In this document: piece by piece, positions 1-11,091 of the stretch | Layout: the number at the start of each line of letters is the position of its first letter | Position numbering within the stretch: position 1 is the stretch's first letter | Assembly (NCBI RefSeq): GCF_000350225.1 | Contig: NW_005179111.1 | Span: 494,272-558,271, forward strand | Direction: 5' to 3' | Length of the DNA: 64,000 bases | Origin: Chondrus crispus | Lineage: Eukaryota; Rhodophyta; Florideophyceae; Gigartinales; Gigartinaceae | Notes under the pieces: model-generated | What the model saw: the letters and a program-made list of their open reading frames with translations, nothing else | Told to the model about the DNA's origin: nothing | Database searches by the model: none | Made by a program: the position numbers and the translations under genes

Positions 1-94
1 TATTCACACGTGTGTCCCGCAACCCGGACTACTTTTCATATCCAAATATTTTCCTTTCTTTTCACCCCCCTTTTCAGGTGCGTAGTGCACTACA
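1..94 (-). repeat. Ty3 LTR, terminal 94 bp (probable 3' LTR of outer element)
   Basis: The first 94 bases match the last 94 bases of the LTRs ending at 5784, 19068 and 25473, closing with the family terminus CACTACA. The window cuts the rest. It has the shorter CAACCC form shared with the LTR ending at 25473. The downstream junction lacks the polypyrimidine stretch that borders the inner 3' LTR, so a later rearrangement at position 95 is possible. Confidence 0.75.
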
Positions 95-2183
95 GCGGCG
101 TGTGTCGTCAAGTTAAATTGACGGTTATGGTGTTGAGGTGGGTGTGAACCCATCCATTTTTTTACGACACAGGTTTCGTGGACAACATCCCGTTACGGAG
201 GTCGATTTACATGCTCCCACCGCCGGTAGAATCGTCAGTCGATTCAGCGATGCTATTTGGTGAAAGGCCGGCGAATGTGTACAGTGTTCAGCTGTTCTCA
301 CCGTAGCGAGGTGTTCCCCTCGTTTCAGACCCCCCGTTCATTACGTAGATTTGTGCGTGTGTCCGCGCTTCAATGGAGGCCTTCCTCACGAGTTCGATTT
401 CGTCGATCGCCTTGCATCGTCGCCCGCGACGGGGTCCGCTCTCTCTTTTCAATTCTTCTTTCTCGATGCGATCTCCCATTCCCTTCGGTACTGCCCGACG
501 CTTGTCGACGCGACCGGCAGTAACTCTTTCCTTTACCCGTGGCAACGGTGAGCACCCGGGTGAGTCTTGATCTATCTTCTTGCCCCTTTTTGGGCGGTTT
601 GCAGACGTTCCCTAGTAGGATCTCGTCCTTGTAATCTATAACAAAAAATAAAAAACGTGATAAGGAGGGGACGGTGGTTGTGTCAATAGCGTGGGGTCCG
701 CACTTACCGGTTAGCCGTTTTGTTTTCGCGAATCAGGGTTCACCTCAAAAAGAGACTCTCCTTGCCCTTTTTCCTTCCTGGCGGCCTTTCTCCTGGTCGT
801 GGTTCGACGGTCGCGCGGGCGACGTCCTGGGCATTGCAAACCGGGGTCGCCTGTGGGGGTTTCCGTCAGCGTTCGGGGTGTTCACGAACAACCATCCTCA
901 GTCGTAATTTGGGGCATTTGGGAAAGTGAGAGGGGGGGTTGGTTCTCTAGCTTCCTACTCTTGCGATTTCCGTGGTCGCCAGATCGGCGCTTGGGGTCTG
1001 ATGATGACCACGTGCTACGTGTGCATTCCCCAACGACGGCGGCTGCTTTCCTTAATTTTTCTTTTTAAAATATTCTCACGGCCGCTTCACACGTGTGTCT
1101 CCGTGCAGTTGTCTGCCGGTGGTTTTCGTTTCTAAGTCAATAGAATGACTCGTCCCTCGTTGTGTTGGCTGCACACAACGTTCTCGTGCGACTACCTCCG
1201 CCGCCGGCATATCGTGTCGTCACTTCCAGCGTGCTTCCGACCCCCTGGTCGTCTTCTGATCCCATCTGTGCTCCTCTTTGAATCCTGAGATACCTCCTCT
1301 TGTTTCGTGCTCCTTTCGTACAACCTCCCTCACGTCCTTTCGAATTGTACTGTACGTGTATACGCGAAGTCGTCAGCCTGCGTTCCGCGTAGCAAAAGTT
1401 GCACTTCCCGCGACGCGTTCCCACGTCCCTGATATCCACCGCCAGTCTATGCCAATTTTCCGCCTCTTTTTCTTACATCCTATCATCACTCGGGGGTTAT
1501 CCTCAAACACGCAACTCCTCCAGCGCCCCTTTTTGTCCTCACCTCTAAATTGATTCCAACGACCCCACGTAGTGCGACTCCGTTACGCAATTCTTCTCCA
1601 ACTACAAATCCCTCGTTCCCGAAGAATTTCCAACGTCTTTCTTCTGTCGACCAGAGATCTTCTTCCTCTCCCACACACCAGCGGTGTTCACATAGGCTTT
1701 CGTAGGTAGCGCTAGAAGCGCTTCTCGGCCGACGTCGTTGAATACAATACTGTACCAAGCCTCGCTGTTCAGCTCCACCAAGACAATGTCTTCAATCCTT
1801 CCTTGCGTCTGCGTGTTTTGCTTCCCGGCCGCGGTACCCATGTGGTCGCAACAGAATCGAGCGTAGTAGCGACACATGTCTCTCTGGGCTTCCTTCACGT
1901 GATTCGTTCTCCTCTTCCTCAACTCGAGATACAGCTTGTAGTCTTAATCACGATCGGCGGTTCGCAGTCCCTTGTCGCCCTTGGGCGCCTGTCGTGTTCT
2001 CCTGAAATTACACACGCTCGTTCCGGAATGGCCGACCTAGGTGCGTCTCGGGAAGGGAAAACAAACATAAAAGAAACTAAAAAAACAAAAACGAGACAGA
2101 ATAGTTAAGAAGGTAAACACATAGGAAACTGGTTGCGGCTCGCGTTTTCTTTTCGCTTTCCATCATCACATTGCGTATGGAGC
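95..2183. other. Region between LTR and pol end of the outer Ty3 element
   Basis: About 2.1 kb separates the LTR end from the pol stop. I see no clear similarity to the 5.3-kb region in the same place in the inner copy, including its antisense ORF. Most of it shows no convincing coding; short overlapping frames occur on both strands. A purine-rich run (A/G with AAAC repeats) lies near 2055-2105, just after the pol end, and a loosely similar A-rich run lies at 10012-10065 in the inner copy. One minus-strand stretch is listed separately. Confidence 0.5.
1486..1945 (-). pseudogene. Broken minus-strand open stretch downstream of outer pol
   Basis: Two overlapping minus-strand frames (about 1945-1602 and 1758-1486) can be joined by one frameshift near 1660-1690 into one more or less protein-like stretch of about 150 residues, with balanced composition and cysteine, tyrosine and histidine residues such as CRYYARFCCDH. 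It lies in the sense orientation downstream of pol. I recognise no family. It could be a decayed extra ORF of the element or a chance open frame. Confidence 0.25.
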
Positions 2184-3045
2184 TCATCCTGGTCTCGCGC
2201 GTGCGACTTGCGGCGGGAGGGGCAGTTTCTTCCGTCGGAAATACGTGACGGCCGCGCTGCGGGGCAATTGCTCGATGGGTTCCCACGTTGCGTCCTTGAG
2301 GGTATACCCATACCATCTCACTTTGAGAATTAATTTCTCCCCGTCGTAGCCGTGGTCCACGATCTTGTCGATCACATACTCCTGACTCCCGGCTCCTTCT
2401 TCCTGCGTGTCCAACTGTCCGTCCCCCTTCCGAAGAGTCAGTGACTCCTCCTCACCCTGTCCTTCCGAACCTCCCATCTCTTGTTGACCGGGCGAGGTCC
2501 CCGTAGCTTCCTGATTTATCAACGGTCCGTCATCCATCCTATCTTTCGCTTGCGCGGCGGGTCCTTCTCGTTTTCCTCCTGTGTTGAGAAATTGTGGCGC
2601 TTGTCGTAGCCCGACTATCGGCGTGTAGTCCATGGGACTAAGGTCTAATTCGACTCTATCTTGCGACACGCGCTCTTCCTGGTGGCCGATGGAAATGACG
2701 ACCGTATTCTCAGTTGACTCCTTCACTTGATATGGGCCCGTAGCCACTTGTGCCAACTTATGTTTCGACTCAGTAGCCGTGCTTTGCTCTTTCCGAAGGA
2801 ATACGTATGATCCTGAAGGGATGTCATACTTCGACTGGCGGAGCCTTGCGTCGAAATTTCGCTTGTAGCGCGCTTGTTCTTTCCGCAAGCTCTTACTAGC
2901 GTCTTTCATCAGGCTTTCCAACCACGACTGCCATTTCAGGTAGTATGCTCGATTCGAGTAAATCCTTCCAAACTTGGCTGTGCTTGTAACGCAATTCTTC
3001 TCGGCGCCCGAGCAAACACCACCTCGAAGGGCGCGATGTTCGTAG
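2184..3045 (-). pseudogene. pol: Outer Ty3 pol, C-terminal part: integrase tail plus chromodomain
   Basis: This minus-strand stretch continues integrase past its core and ends in a chromodomain. The region from EYVIDKIVDH to YFRRKK (about 2380-2230) has the hydrophobic and aromatic pattern of a chromodomain (Y, V, WYGY, TWEP), as in chromoviruses, where it can guide integration to marked chromatin. The same segment exists in the inner copy at about 11290-11130. An acidic, poorly conserved linker lies before it. Its 5' side is broken by the solo LTR at 3046, which separates it from the integrase core at 3986-4734. It is part of a dead copy. Confidence 0.88.
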
Positions 3046-3985
3046 TATTGGAAGGTCAGCGGGGCAAAGGGAAAATCGAAGGACGGTTGATGAGGTGAAG
3101 TTGAAGGATTGGGTACCGATTTACTTCGAGTCGCCAACTTCTGGCACTACTTATACACTTCTGCAATCTTCTAGAACTCTACTACCAAACACTACGACAC
3201 ACATACTACAAATGTATTGGCTCTAACACATGTGCCCGTGTTGCTACTCAGCCAAACTGGCGATGGCCCAACCAACATAACAGAAAACCGCCTTACGAAT
3301 TAGCACTGTCATGACGGAGAAATTAGTAAGGCAGTACAACAAAGCACAGCAAAGCACAAATTCCCTTACTATTCCAAATCCAGCGTGGCACAAATTCGTA
3401 AGGCACGTTTACAGCTCACACGTTGCCTTACGAATTCAAATCAATCCTGCAAGGACTGTTTACACCGCACACGTTGCCTTATGAATCTGAATCTCTCGTG
3501 AGGTCCTGTCCACTGTCAATTACAACAGTGCACATTTTGCCTTACGAATTCAAAACTCGCGCAACGATATCTTTGTGTCCTGCTGTACCCGTGCTGCACT
3601 CCATGGACGCTGTAAACCTTTGGCACGTGCCAGGCACCCGCCACCAAGGTTCTACACTTTCTCCGTAAGAGTGCAGGCGTACTGTACGGGTCCGACAGTG
3701 TAATGAGGACATGTGTCCATGTCATACACGTGTCAGGCGGAGAAAATGAAACATGCTCAGATTGTACTGTACAGTGCAACCGTCTACATATTTCACACGT
3801 GTACACGTTGAAAACCAAACTTGCTCCTGAAGTACTGTAGAGTGCAACCGTGTACAGAAATCACACGTGTACACGTTGAAAATCAAACTTGCTCAGCTCG
3901 TCACGCGGAGTGTTTTCGATTTTACACGTGTCAAACCTGTCGTCGTGTGTCATGCATATCAGCATGTAGTCGTAGAATTACAACA
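3046..3985 (-). mobile_element. Solo LTR of a diverged Ty1/Copia element inside outer pol
   Basis: The inner Ty3 copy is uninterrupted at the matching place (near 11970-11985), whereas here 940 bases intervene. The left end (TATTGGAAGG) and the following GGGGCAAAGGGAAA, GGTTGATG and ACTTATACACTT motifs match the reversed 3' end of the Copia LTRs at 49932 and 56508. The right end has AGCATGTAGTCG, as in the reversed LTR start. ACACGTGT and CCTTACGAATT motifs recur. CGTAG flanks both sides (3041-3045, 3986-3990) as a 5-bp TSD. Shorter and much more diverged than the other LTRs, it is an old insertion reduced to one LTR. Confidence 0.85.
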
Positions 3986-4734
3986 CGTAGTGCGATGAAC
4001 TTGCGTGTTGTATGCGAACGTCACAGCGTCGCTAAACAGGTCCCAGTCCTTGGGATGCTCTTCAACATATTTTTGCAACGCGGAAGTCAGCGTGCGGTTA
4101 AACCTCTCAACTTGGCCGTTGGCTTGCGGGTGGTACGTGGTCGTGAACACATTGCGTATGCCGAGAATTCGACAGACGTTCTGAAAGAACCGGGCCGTGA
4201 ACTGTGTTCCATTGTCGGACAGCAGCTTGACCGGCGGTCCGTACACGAATACCCAATGGTGAACGAAGGCTTGAGTATCGGTCGCTGATCACGAGAACAT
4301 ACCGATTTCCTCGTTTAGTTGTAATTAGCTCGCCGAGGATGTCGATGGCGACAAACTCCAGCGGAGCTTTGGGCGGGAACAGCTTCATTTCCTTCGTGTT
4401 TCTTCTTAACTTCACTCTCTCCCGCGCACATGCGGCGCAATTCTTCGCGACTGCATAGCAGTCTAGGGCCATCGTAGGCCAATAAAAATATCTTCTCAAA
4501 GTCTTGTAAAGTTTCCTGCCTCCCGGGTGGCCTGCCAATTTTGCGTAGTGGCCCAACCCTAGGACGCGGTCGCTTAACGATTGTGGTATCACCACTTGTA
4601 CAAACTCCGCCGCGGTACGGCATAGAGTTCCTTCGAGTTCTTCTGTCTCCGTGCTGAACGTTCTCACCTTTCCGGCGTCCATTTCTTCCTTGATGCGGTT
4701 GCAGAAGTGGTCGACGACTTGCTCCCGAATGAGC
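3986..4734 (-). pseudogene. pol: Outer Ty3 pol, integrase core segment
   Basis: This holds the integrase HHCC zinc finger (GHPGGRKLYKT ... CAACAR, about 4540-4430), the first catalytic Asp region (VAIDILGEL, about 4350), the second Asp (LLSDNGTQF, about 4225) and the catalytic Glu region (ANGQVERFNRTL, about 4110). Compared with the inner copy, around 50 bases are missing near 4285-4290 (between DRYS and HHWVFVYG), which shifts the frame. The upstream edge is the inner Ty3 insertion at 4735. Nonfunctional. Confidence 0.9.
4730..4734. other. Target-site duplication (left) of inner Ty3 element
   Basis: TGAGC immediately precedes the LTR start TGTAGTG. The same five bases follow the other LTR at 19069-19073, and the outer pol sequence resumes there exactly where it stopped. 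Five-base duplications are usual for this class. Confidence 0.93.
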
Positions 4735-5784
4735 TGTAGTGCAATGCGCCTGTCGGGCAGAGACCGCGGTCTGATGGTCCAGCAAAAACAACAACAGCAA
4801 CAAAAAGAAGAACTGCCGACGGCACAGCGCTACGGAGTGTCCGACTCTCCCTTCTCCGTTTAAACGAGCTTGCGACTCGTAGTAGCTCGGATCCCTGATG
4901 GGGGGGGCACGGAGAAATAGCCCGGCCCAGGATCGGTGTGGTAGAGACTTGCGAAGAGATCTGCTCGACGAGTGTGGAGTGGGGCGCGTACGTAGGTACC
5001 CCCGTTCCACTGGGTTGTAAGGCCAATGCTCGTTGAGCTTCTTCGACACCTTTTAACGCGACAAGGCCTTCGACGGGGGCGCCGCAACGCAGCCCGACGG
5101 GATGAAATGAAAGTAGCAGCGCTACGTCAACCGTGCCGCCCGATGGCTCGAAACACCTACACCGGTTCGGTCGCAACCGACACCGATGGTACCAACACTG
5201 GCTCGTAATACGACGGAGCCCTTCGAGGGAGACGTCGTTGCAACGGTCTCCGTCGGAAAATGGGTCACAGTAGCAGCGCTACGTCAACTGTGTCGCCCGA
5301 TGGCTCGAAACACCTACACCGGTTCGGTCGCAACCGAGGCCGATGGCACCAACACAAGATAAGGGAAAAATAGGTAGAATTAGAGATAGAAAAGGATAGG
5401 GAAATAAAGGAAAGAGAAAAGCGAACCCCGAGCAATAGAGGATGCCGTAGGCTTAGGTAAAAGGGAGCGTCTTGATAGAGACGGACTGCGACCAAGGCGA
5501 CATTCAACTCCGGCAACTCGGGTTGGTTTATTGACTTGTTCGGTCAAAGGGCTAAGTTATATAGAGCCCCGCCGGGGCGAGTACAGTAGCTCCCGGCTCT
5601 AGATTCTAGATCTAATCTAGTGTCAGCAAAATTAATGCCAAATAATTAACTAAATAAAATAAAATAATTAAAAATTAAAACTGTGCAATTATTCACACGT
5701 GTGTCCGCCAAACCCGGACTACTTTTCATATCCAAATGTTTTCCTTTCTTTTCACCCCCCTTTTCAGGTGCGTATTGCACTACA
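4735..5784 (-). repeat. 3' LTR of inner Ty3 element
   Basis: 1050 bp, with short inverted termini TGTAGTGCAATGCG / CGTATTGCACTACA. It contains an approximately 75-85 bp direct repeat (about 5110-5200 and 5268-5360; core GTAGCAGCGCTACGTCAAC then CGAAACACCTACACCGGTT). A TATA-like box in element sense lies near 5557-5564. The partner at 18017-19068 differs at only scattered positions, so insertion was fairly recent compared with the outer element. Confidence 0.93.
5557..5564 (-). promoter_or_regulatory. Putative TATA box of the Ty3 LTR promoter
   Basis: Read on the minus strand this is CTATATAA, about 220 bases into the LTR from its 5' end and just after a GC-rich CCCCGGCGGGGC stretch. It recurs at the same place in the LTRs at 18017-19068 and, as TATATA, at 24301-25473. 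Position and conservation fit the U3 promoter driving the element RNA. No start site can be seen directly. Confidence 0.5.
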
Positions 5785-5795
5785 TATCCCCCTTC
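5785..5795 (-). other. Polypurine tract of inner Ty3 element
   Basis: On the minus strand AGAAGGGGGATA directly precedes the 3' LTR start. A purine run here is the usual primer for plus-strand synthesis. The corresponding place at 95-105 in the outer copy has no such run. Confidence 0.6.
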
Positions 5796-5894
5796 TGAGC
5801 GCTCTCGCGCAGCGGCTTCACTCCTTTGCTTCCCAACTTCTTCCTTTTTCTTCCGACCATCGGTCGCCGCTCGCGTGAGAGTAAGACGATCTCC

Positions 5895-7560
5895 ATGTTT
5901 CCTTCATCGGATCCCACTGTCGGACATATCGCCCGCGGTCGCCGCAGTGTGGGCTTCTCACACACGCCTTCCATTCCTAGCGACCTTCCTTCTATACCCC
6001 GACTTCCCCCGAACACCAACGTTCCTGAACCGGTCTTTCATCCCGATCTCCATCCTTCATCAGCCCCTTGTCGATACCCCTCACTAGCCGAGCTCCAAGG
6101 TAAATCCATGCGCGACTATCCCTTACTGTACGCGGCCACTCCTTGGTTTTCCGCCATCGACGTGCGCGACGTCACTAACATCCGGCGCGACTTTGCCGAC
6201 GGCGCGGGGATGTTACCGGGTCACCTTCCCCTTCAAGCCATTTCCTCCTACGATTGGCGTGCCCGTGTCGCCATTCCCCCTTCTATCCTGCGTCGTTCCT
6301 CCCCTCGTGGCCGACACGGCCTATCCCTGCGGTTTATGGAAGCCGTTCTCGACCGCCTCGACCTATCCCTATCCGATGCCCTCATCCCTCCGTCCTTCGG
6401 ATGTGACACGTGGAAGTTTCGCACGGAGGGGGAGCGTGATTACCTTGACAACCTCCTCAGCTGGACACGGGGTAACCCCGTGCTCGAGGCGGACCGCTTG
6501 TGGCATAACCAACTGACGGTGACTAACGATGCCCTGTCGTACACGCGCGCAATCCTCCCCCTCAATTTCCGATATACGAAACGCGGGAACATCCCCTTCT
6601 TCCAGCATACGGTCCGATTCGAGCGTAAGATGAGATCGGACACTGGATATATCCTAGCTTACCAAATGGTTGAGGCGGGGGAAATTGCTCGGTCACACTA
6701 TCCCAACCGGTACCAGCAACTCCCCTCGTGGTGGGGACAATTTGAGGTCTGCCAAGGGTTTTGGGCAGAGCTCGGTCCCATCCTTACCTACTTTGGAAGC
6801 CATCTCACTGATCCTCGTCACGGGTTGTGGGTTGTCTTTTTGACGGAGTGGTGCGTGAAGGTAGCCGCCACCTTGCTCTGGGAGGCGTACGATTGTTGGC
6901 GGCTTTTGGTATCTTCCTCCGAAGCTCGTCGAGCTCATGTGCCTTTTGGACTATACTGTGCCCTTGGGCGGAGCAGACACCGACTTCGAACTGCACTCCT
7001 TACTCGAAAAGATCAATCAGGTCGACTGGGATGTTGTTCCCCCTATCAACTCATCCCGATCCTTCGCGAGGCGACGCCCGTCCTTTTCTCCCGGACGAAG
7101 TCACAGTGCGGCGGGTGACTTTGTCTGGTTCAACCCTTGGACATCCGCCTTGTGCTCTCCCTCCGAAGCGCGCCTCAGTCGCCAATTCGGCAACTAAGTT
7201 CCAACCCCTGACGTAGCTCCCATACGAGCCGTAGATCCCCGCGCAGACGACGTTTGCCCCCGACCGTCTGCTCCAGATTCCCCTCTCCCTGCAGCCCCTG
7301 CCCCTGCTCCTCCTGCTGTCGATATCCCCTCGGCAGGGCATACCGAAACTCTGTCGGTTAGGGAAGCATTGTCTTCCCCACCGTCCCCATCAATTCCCAA
7401 AAACAGCGACGGAGTCATTGACATCTACTGCACATTGCTCCGCGCTCATGGCATCGAAGGTGAAGCTCTCGAAGGGGCTTCCCTCGATGATCTGCGAGTC
7501 CTTGCTCGACTCGTTACCTCACTCCTGAAGGAAAAATCCTTGGGTGTGCCGCCCCACTGA
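5895..7560 (+). pseudogene. Antisense ORF between pol and 3' LTR of inner Ty3 element, unknown product
   Basis: The plus strand is open from about 5826 to 7118. The first ATG is at 5895 (MFPSSDPTVGHIARG). Sense then continues in the +1 frame (WYLPPKLVELMCLLDYTVP...) from about 6890-6940 to TAA at 7195-7197, and past it in the same frame to TGA at 7558-7560 (ends TSLLKEKSLGVPPH). Read through, it is about 550 codons: a proline-rich N-terminus, a central Trp/Tyr-rich part (DTWKF, WTRGN, WWGQF, GFWAELG), and a Pro/Ala-rich linker near 7240-7330. I recognise no family. It runs opposite to gag-pol and starts 111 bases from the LTR. Some plant Ty3 elements (Grande, RIRE2 type) have antisense ORFs in this position. 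One frameshift and one stop suggest decay. Confidence 0.55.
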
Positions 7561-10500
7561 CCGGCCGCTTAGAGCGACTTCCCCGTGATCCGTTCTCGGA
7601 TTATTACCCCCTTTGGGAGCGACGTCCGATTATCGACGTCATCCGGTAGCTTTTAGCCAATAAAATGAATCACCTGCGTACCCCCCTGGTCTCAGATTAC
7701 CTCCTCTTTTGTGACCTCCTCTTGCATTCGGCCGGGGCGTGGCGGCCCCAGACAACTTTTTTTTCTAGTCGTTTTCTCCCCTTTTGTATTACTCGTCCCC
7801 AGTACAACACCAATGTTCGCAACCTCAGTTGCTCCTTGGTCCGTTTGGATCCCTCATCGTAGAACTACTGGCTCTTCTTGAGCCTCGGAAGCGATCCGCT
7901 TATTCGGATAATTTCGCCTCACGTGGTCTGTCCGCATGCGCTTGAGTCATGAAGACAGGGGTCTTTTCCTTGGGGGTGTTTCCTCGAAACTCCCTTGACC
8001 TGCTCTAACAGAGCGGATCGGTCATGGATAAAGCAAAAAAATAGCTTGTCCCCTTACCCGTGCGTGGCATATTACTGTGTCCAACTTTGACGTCCCTAAA
8101 AAATCATGAAAGATTGTCGCCACTACTGACCTTCGCATACCTTGTACAGTTCCTCGATAATCACCCTACCCTTCGTCGAGTGTTGGGCTAAAAAGTTCAT
8201 CATCATTCTTTTTTTTTCTTACCCCGTATGAACCTCCTCTTCCTTCGGAAAGCCCACTTTTTGTTTGCTGGTGACGTTGTGCATTTCCTTGGGTCAGCTT
8301 CCCGTGCCATTTTTCTTTCTCCTTGGGGATGGTAGGTGCAAGAATTGATCGTCATCTTCGATCTGCGTCGAACCCCCGATGGGGCCCCGGCAACATTCGT
8401 TGCGCTGTCACCTCCCAAACTGCCAAATCAACCTCCTTTTAGGTTTGGTTACAGTTCCCTCGCATCACTAGGAACGCTTGGTGCTGGTCCCCTTCGCACG
8501 TTTCCAGAACACGTAGAGTCCCTACAAAGTGAGGCAATTCCATTGTTTCGCACGTGTGCTTCTGTACCAAGAAGCACATGATCCTGTCAGTGTGAGTACT
8601 TGTCCTTTAGGACGGGGGATGTGCGGTCTTGTCGATGTCCACGATCAGTTTCCCGATACCGGTCGTAAGGTGTCCTTGGTCTTACCAAGATGACTTCGGG
8701 TCTGCATCCATCGCTTGTAATTTAGAAGTGGAAAATCCGCGGTTTGTCACAGCCGTAAAAACGGAGCTCTGCACGTGGTCGACGGAAAAAACGATCGTTG
8801 ACTCGTAACTTGGCGAATCTCGCGGCGTCTCTCCTGACGGGAGCGTCATAGAAGGGAAACCTCTTTGGTAGTTGCGCCTGACCCTCGTCGAGAGGCGGAG
8901 CCGTTTCTCCGATGACGAGGAAGTAAACCTGGTGTTTGACTTCCTGCATAACTCCGCTTACATCCTCCAAAAATTGACGTTTCTGTCGAGCGTCACAAGA
9001 CGCCTTCGTCGCCCGTGTCGGTTTCGCGTTCCCGTTTAGTATTAAAAAGCGACGTTCCCTACAGATCCTCTTTTCAGAGCGACGACCAGCTCGAAATGTG
9101 CTTCAATGGCCTGAGATGGGTGTATGAGGTCACTCACATTGCGATTGAAATATTTTTTTCTTTGAACACGGTACAGCACTGTTCCGTGGACGACAGTCCG
9201 GCGACCCTTTTGTCGCGTTGTTCAGGGAATCAACCACACGCTACATAGTATTGTACGAAGTACACGCGATCTGGCTTCGCCGTAGTTGTCCCATTCGTCG
9301 GTTCCGTGACCCATCGTTCTATCTTGTGCCAGCTCCCTTGCTTGTTAGATCCGAGGAACAGTCGGCAGCAGGTCTCACGAGTACCAATCGTCGCAGTATA
9401 TATAGAGATATATACGTATATAATTTTTCTTTCCGTTCTTGTTACGAAGGTCGGGTGGAGGCAGAGGGGGACTATGATAAGTTGTAACAAGGTCCTTCTC
9501 GCTATGGTATCTTAGTGACACGGTTCGTCCATGGCCACTGTGGGTCCCCGTGAGTGCGTTTGCCTTTCCCTTTTTATCGTCCGCGCCAGGGCTCCGGGTT
9601 GGCACAGCACAGGTGATACCCTCAATCCTTCGGGGGCTACTGCCTTGACGAGAACATCCGCGGTGACCTTCTTCTAGATCGCACAAATTTTCCCTTTCCA
9701 CATCATTCCGTAGTGATGTCTTCGATCCCCTTGACGAGGGTCACTTATTTTTCTTTTGATTTCGTCGAGATCGGGCCTTCTTTTGGGATACAATCCCGTT
9801 GTCGGAGACCGATCCTTTTGGACGTAGTGAACGGAGAAGGAGTGTGTCAGGCCCTGAGTCCACCGGAGGTAAGGGACGTTGTCGGGTCCTTCTCCTTTTG
9901 AAGAAATAAAGCAAACGGGGGGTCCTCTTCCTTGTAGCGCGACGGTAGCCCACTTCTAGTCCTTACAGACTCGCTGACCGACGTCTCCAGTGCGGGGTCG
10001 TGCCCTTGACATCAAAAAAAATACAAAACGAAACGAAACAAAAACGAACAACATAAAAACAAAGAACTAATGGTAAGATCTTATGATAGCCAACCTGTGA
10101 ATAGATCGTCAGGTATCCTCGTGGTAGTGAGGCGAGGGGTCGCCGGCGGTAGCCGTTCCGCGGGGTCCTCGTTTCGCTTGTGCCGCGGGAGGATAACTTC
10201 CTGGGATGCGCGTGGCTGCGCTGTCGTCGTCCGTTTGACAATGGTCTATGTGGACGGGCTTGTTTGCTCGTCGAGCGTGTTCAAATGAGTTGGGAGCGAG
10301 TATGACGATGAACGTCATGACCGAGCAAGTGAGGCTTGGCCTCCGGACGACTTAGAGTATTGATGTCGTCGACCATGGCAAGCGGTAACAACTCTGCATG
10401 TACACTGCAGCGTGCAGTAAATTTTCCATAATTTCGATTATAATTTCGAACGGCGACTACCGTGCGCCCCTCGATTCCCCTTTTCGATCCGGCCTCTCGT

Positions 10501-11091
10501 TCCTGACACACCCAATTTTTCTGATTAAATTACGTCCCACGAAGTCAACGTCACTTCACGTGCGCTCGGAGGCGTTGCAGGCGCGTACCCCGTAGACGTG
10601 ATGCCTCATCCGGATGTACAGTAGGACGTCTCGTGGCATAGAGTGGCGAACATCGCCGAGTTGGTCACCTGCGGGATTCTCTCGTTCTATTCAGTTCCCT
10701 TCTATTTTTCCCATGCCCACTTATTTGGGCTTCCTGCATCCTTCTCCAACTTGCAAGTCTTCGCGTCGCTTGCTGCGGCAGGGATGTTCGCTTTCTCTGG
10801 AAGCACGTCACAACGGCATTTCTCGGGGCGCGTCCATCCTCGGGGAAGGCTTTTGTCACTTGTACGAATTACCACCGAGTGTACTCAATGCCTCATCTGG
10901 GCCTGCAGTATCACTTCGATTTCTTGGAAACGCGTCGCGCGTCAGTCCCTTCCTATGTGGGTGGCCCGGAGGGCTGACTGCCATACTTTCCTAGATTCCA
11001 CTTCCCCCATTTGCTGACCTCGCGGGTCCGTTCCCTCTTCGAATTTCTGACCCTTCCGTTGTCTCCAACCTGCAGACTTTATTGACGATGG
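7561..11091. other. Long 3' region of inner Ty3 element, no clear gene
   Basis: About 3.5 kb between the antisense ORF and the pol stop. A minus-strand frame at 8970-8722 (about 80 residues, with FLVIGETAPPLDEGQ and RFFRRPRAELRFYG) looks somewhat protein-like but has no recognisable family. A plus-strand pair of overlapping frames at 10614-11017 is not convincing. A short AT-rich run lies at 9395-9425 and an A-rich run at 10012-10065. I see nothing else that can be supported. Confidence 0.45.
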
